DNA of 64,000 bases. Source: Sphingomonas sp. PL-96. GTDB taxonomy: Bacteria > Pseudomonadota > Alphaproteobacteria > Sphingomonadales > Sphingomonadaceae. This document shows, piece after piece, positions 61,215-64,000 of the stretch. Each line of letters starts with the position of its first letter. The first letter of the stretch is position 1. The notes below the pieces were generated by a model that saw only the letters and a program-made list of their open reading frames with translations, searched no databases and was not told the DNA's origin. The stretch is from assembly GCF_020707215.1 (NCBI RefSeq), contig NZ_JAJFET010000003.1, positions 62,001 through 126,000 on the forward strand, written 5' to 3'. A program made the translations under genes and the position numbers.

Positions 61215-61826
61215 TCAGCCGATGGTGCGTGCGCCAGACGCCTTCCAGGCTTCGTAGGGGCTAAGTCCACGCTCGTGTTTCGATGCTCGTGCTTTGGAAA
61301 CTTGAGCCGGCGAAGGCTCTGCAGGTCCGCTCATTTCATCGTCGAAATGCCGTATCAAGGCGGCTCGCGCGCGGGCCACACGACTCCTCAAAGTGCTCGG
61401 CTCCACATGCTGGATCACCGCCGCTTCACCATAGGTGAGGCCCGTCTCGACGATCAGCAGCAGCGCCTCTCGTTGCACAGGAGGAAGCCTTGCGAGCGCT
61501 TTGCGAAGGTCTCTGGAGTATAGCGCATCCTCCTGGTCTGCACGTTCTACGAGGAGTGATGCATGGGCGATCGGATCCAGAGGCGTGTCGCGCCAGGATC
61601 GCCGCGCACTCGTGAAGAAGGTGTTACGCGCAATACGGAACAGCCACGCCTTGAAGTTGCTGCCGGGCAGGAAACGTGACCGTGCGGCCCAGGCGCGGAC
61701 CAGCGTCTCCTGAACGAGATCGTCGGTGTTCGTGTCGTTCTGGGTCAGCCGACGGGCATAGCCGCGCAGGGCAGGCAGCATCGCCTGAGTCGCCGCAGCG
61801 AAGTTCGTCTGGCTGTCGATCATCAT
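61215..61826 (-). CDS. ECF sigma factor, EcfG-like
   Basis: The start is taken as ATG 61826, giving 203 residues. An upstream in-frame GTG (61919) lies within the probable promoter and is unlikely. Region 2 reads LTQNDTNTDDLVQETLVRAWAARSRF and KAWLFRIARNTFFTSARRS. Region 4 reads LPPVQREALLLIVETGLTYGEAAVIQHVEPSTLRSRVARARAAL. The RNTFF block and region 4 are like those of EcfG, the alphaproteobacterial general stress sigma factor. No NepR anti-sigma or PhyR gene adjoins, so this may be a secondary EcfG paralogue. A short C-terminal extension follows region 4. It is preceded by a GGAAC-type promoter. Confidence 0.85.
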   Translation of the reverse strand: MMIDSQTNFAAATQAMLPALRGYARRLTQNDTNTDDLVQETLVRAWAARSRFLPGSNFKAWLFRIARNTFFTSARRSWRDTPLDPIAHASLLVERADQEDALYSRDLRKALARLPPVQREALLLIVETGLTYGEAAVIQHVEPSTLRSRVARARAALIRHFDDEMSGPAEPSPAQVSKARASKHERGLSPYEAWKASGARTIG

Positions 61827-61909
61827 ATCATCGCGGGCTACGACCACAGCGCTCACTATCTTCGCTCCGTTGTTCCGTTGCTCCGCGGGTAGGCGACTAA
61901 CCGAAAAAA

Positions 61910-61935
61910 GACGCACCAAGTTAAATAAACGTTCC
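61910..61935 (-). promoter_or_regulatory. EcfG-type promoter of the ECF sigma gene
   Basis: On the minus strand GGAAC (61931-61935) is followed after 17 bases by CGTC (61910-61913). The alphaproteobacterial general-stress consensus is GGAAC-N16/17-CGTT. It lies 84 bp upstream of the chosen sigma-factor ATG and suggests autoregulation or control by the main EcfG. Confidence 0.6.
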
Positions 61936-62248
61936 CGGCTGGGTTTCGTTCATACTCCAAAAACTCCCACCCGGACCCTCGAAGTACGTATGAGCAGGCG
62001 CAATAAAGACTGCGGCGCGGAGGTAAAGATCGCGACCATACGGAGTCCGGCGATCAGCTCGTCTTCTCAGGCATGATCTCGCTATCACCCGAAAAACTAC
62101 CAAGTCGTCGCCTGCTCCATTGCAGTTCGCGAGACTCCAACTGGAGAGCTTCAAACCGCAACCAGATATTTACCTCTGGCCTTCAGGTGAGGCCTGCCGC
62201 GAAAATGAGGCAGGACGTCGGCTGCAGATCCACCTTGTAGAGGTAAAA
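61936..62248. other. Divergent intergenic region sigma factor / SciP
   Basis: About 313 bp without a recognised gene; the frames present are short and of low coding quality. The SciP ribosome site AGAGG is at 62239-62243. Confidence 0.45.
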
Positions 62249-62548
62249 ATGACAAGGGAGGACAAAGCGCATCCGATGATGGTGATCGGTCCATCCGGGA
62301 CGCCGCTAACGGTGGATACCCTCACGCCTTCAGACACCAAGCGGTGGACTGCCCGACGCAAGGCTGAGGTGGTTGCGGCGGTGAACGGCGGATTGCTGAC
62401 GCTGGAGGAGGCATGCGCTCGATACAGCCTGTCGCGCGAGGAGTTTTCAGGGTGGCAGCAGACGGTCGAGCGTACAGGTATACCGGGCCTTCGGGTGACG
62501 CGCATCCAGCACTACCGAGCGCTTGCGAAGCGCCACCGCAGCAGCTGA
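62249..62548 (+). CDS. sciP: SciP-type CtrA inhibitor (DUF1153)
   Basis: A protein of 99 residues from the ATG at 62249, which has AGAGG at good spacing. The DUF1153 helix-turn-helix is RWTARRKAEVVAAVNGGLLTLEEACARYSLSREEFSGWQQTVERTGIPGLRVTRIQHYR (described here by its ends; Arg-rich helix 1 and the GWQ turn are typical), preceded by the conserved MVIGPSGTPLTVDTLTP. In Caulobacter SciP binds CtrA and blocks its transcription activation in G1. The gene marks the genome as alphaproteobacterial. It is divergent from the sigma factor. The next gene downstream is a cyclic-di-GMP protein, but there is no sign of an operon. Confidence 0.9.
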   Translation: MTREDKAHPMMVIGPSGTPLTVDTLTPSDTKRWTARRKAEVVAAVNGGLLTLEEACARYSLSREEFSGWQQTVERTGIPGLRVTRIQHYRALAKRHRSS

Positions 62549-62652
62549 CCATCAGGCTCGCCGTTTGCGCGACCAGTTGATAGTGTTTTAAGTGCTGGAG
62601 AATAGGGCGTAATCACTTTTATAGACGATGCCAGTCAGGCGAAGGATGTTGC

Positions 62653-64000
62653 GTGGTTGGCTCTCTTATACCGGAACTCGACATCTCCACGCATACTGAG
62701 GCCAAACGGCTTGCGGCGCTTGCGGACTATGGCGTGCTGGACGGAACAGCGGACGCCGAGTTCGACACGATTGTCGAATTGGCGGTGTCGCTGTTCGGGG
62801 TGTCCGGAGCGATGGTCTCCTTCGTGGCCCGTGATGAGCAGGTGTTCGCAGCGCGCCGCGGGGTAGAGGCGTGTCGAACCCCGCGCTCCATGTCGTTTTG
62901 TGCTCATGCGTTGGACGGACATGATGTGATGGTAGTGGAGGACGCGCTTCTGGATGTGCGGTTCGCCGACAACCCGCTGGTACAAGGCCCTCCCAACATC
63001 CGCTTCTATGCGGGGGCGCCACTGCGGGTGGCCTCGGGCGACGCTCTGGGAACGTTGTGTCTCATCCACGACGAGCCACGCACCCTGAATGATCGGGACC
63101 GCGGGCTGCTGCGCACTTTGGCCGGGATCGTCGTCGAGCGCCTGGAGCTATGGCGTAGCAAGCAGCGCCACGAAGCGAGTGAGCGGCGGCTGACGCGTCT
63201 GGCCCACACGGATGGACTGACCGGGCTTCCCAATCGGGTGCAGTTCCATAGCCAAGCGCAAGAGGTTCTGTCCGACCGGGAAGCCGCTGCGCTGCTGCTG
63301 TTCGATCTGGATGGCTTCAAGGATGTCAACGACGTCTTCGGGCACGCCACCGGCGATCGCCTGCTGCTTGCGGTGGGCGAGCGACTGCAGAGCCTTTTGG
63401 AAGACCAGCATCTCCTGGCGCGGCTCGGGGGAGATGAGTTCGTGATCCTGTTACGTGGCGTAGGCGATGCCCGGAGCGCCTATAAGGTAGCTGAGCGCAT
63501 TCACCTCAGCTTCCGAGAAGGCTTCGACATCGACGGCCAGCAGCTTCAGCTCGAAACCTGCATTGGCCTGGCCGTGGCGCCCTATCATGGCGAAACCATC
63601 GACACGTTGCTGCGCCATGCCGACTTGGCGCTGTATCGTGCCAAGGACGAAGGCGGCGGTAGCGTAGGCTACTTCGAACCACACCTTCGACACGACGTGG
63701 AGACCCGCCGGTCGATGCAGACGGAGTTGCATCGCGCCTTCGAGCGTGGGGAGTTCGAGCTTCATTATCAGCCGCAGGTCACGCTCAGTGACGGCAAGCT
63801 GACCGGGATGGAGGCGCTTCTACGGTGGCAGCACCCGGAACGTGGACTGCTTCCGCCTAGCGAATTTCTGGCCACCCTGGAACTCATGCCCCTATCCGCA
63901 CGGGTGGGCGAGTGGGTCCTGCGCACTGCCGTGCAGCAGGCTGCCGCCTGGGCGGCCTCGGGAACTCCGCTGGTTGTGGCAGTCAACCTCTCAGCGGCGC
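62653..64000 (+). CDS. GAF-GGDEF-EAL cyclic-di-GMP protein (C-terminus beyond the right edge)
   Basis: The start is taken as GTG 62653 with GAAGGA upstream. The 449 residues in the window hold a GAF domain (about 30-160; AKRLAALADYGVLD is a typical opening, then MSFCAHAL), a diguanylate cyclase domain (about 175-340) with RLGGDEF as the active-site loop (the GGDEF form), and the beginning of an EAL domain with LHYQPQVTLSDGKLTGMEALLRW. In EAL enzymes the motif is E-x-L; here it is MEALLRW, which fits. No membrane segment is seen, so it is a cytosolic sensor. It may couple to the polysaccharide genes through c-di-GMP, but no direct link is visible. Confidence 0.92.
   Translation, partial: MVGSLIPELDISTHTEAKRLAALADYGVLDGTADAEFDTIVELAVSLFGVSGAMVSFVARDEQVFAARRGVEACRTPRSMSFCAHALDGHDVMVVEDALLDVRFADNPLVQGPPNIRFYAGAPLRVASGDALGTLCLIHDEPRTLNDRDRGLLRTLAGIVVERLELWRSKQRHEASERRLTRLAHTDGLTGLPNRVQFHSQAQEVLSDREAAALLLFDLDGFKDVNDVFGHATGDRLLLAVGERLQSLLEDQHLLARLGGDEFVILLRGVGDARSAYKVAERIHLSFREGFDIDGQQLQLETCIGLAVAPYHGETIDTLLRHADLALYRAKDEGGGSVGYFEPHLRHDVETRRSMQTELHRAFERGEFELHYQPQVTLSDGKLTGMEALLRWQHPERGLLPPSEFLATLELMPLSARVGEWVLRTAVQQAAAWAASGTPLVVAVNLSAA

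Overview
The window is about 64 kb of GC-rich, gene-dense DNA that reads as an alphaproteobacterium of the Sphingomonadales, most likely Sphingomonas. The supporting evidence is a SciP-type CtrA antagonist, an EcfG-like ECF sigma factor with a GGAAC-type promoter, HWE-family sensor kinases, Crp/Fnr regulators of the sphingomonad kind, and an exopolysaccharide locus laid out like sphingan clusters. No tRNA, rRNA or CRISPR array was recognised. The genus call is inference from gene content, not from a marker gene.

Left part (1-22 kb). A multidrug efflux operon of the MdtABC type (one membrane-fusion protein, two RND permeases; the second runs off the left edge) is divergent from a BaeSR-like response regulator and sensor kinase. 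The gap between them carries three pairs of 10-bp-phased TGTC/GACA repeats. Then come an IS6-family transposase scrap, an HNH protein, an APH(3')-like aminoglycoside phosphotransferase, a MarR regulator, an SDR plus zinc alcohol dehydrogenase pair, a multi-PAS HWE kinase overlapping a single-domain receiver, a Crp/Fnr regulator, a truncated PAS-sensor remnant, a Tat-exported Gfo/Idh/MocA oxidoreductase, a divergent receiver-like protein, a class I methyltransferase and a DAACS dicarboxylate symporter.

Surface and exopolysaccharide part (22-52.4 kb). A Tat lipoprotein with a ferritin-like fold, a right-handed beta-helix protein without a signal peptide and a 1759-residue autotransporter are followed by a second Crp/Fnr regulator. 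The polysaccharide locus comes next: tyrosine autokinase/co-polymerase, outer-membrane beta-barrel, Wza-like export lipoprotein, priming sugar transferase, five GT4 glycosyltransferases, two membrane acyltransferases, Wzy-like polymerase, Wzx-like flippase, a small methyltransferase, a second ferritin-like protein, an AraC-type HTH protein and an A-PCP-TE NRPS-like enzyme. It is built as a series of divergent pairs. Four of the divergent gaps carry the same short motif (TCATTTGATG or an 8/10 to 9/10 version of it), which suggests one regulator for the whole locus.

Right part (52.4-64 kb). A lone but catalytically complete tyrosine recombinase, a retropepsin-like protein with altered D-T-G motifs, a small unknown protein and an IS5-family transposase pseudogene form a patch of accessory DNA. 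A stress block follows: two DUF2382 (YsnF-type) proteins flanking an OmpA-like protein and ending at a strong terminator, a hybrid histidine kinase with a partner receiver, and an ECF sigma factor preceded by an EcfG-type promoter. The window closes with SciP and the first part of a GAF-GGDEF-EAL protein.
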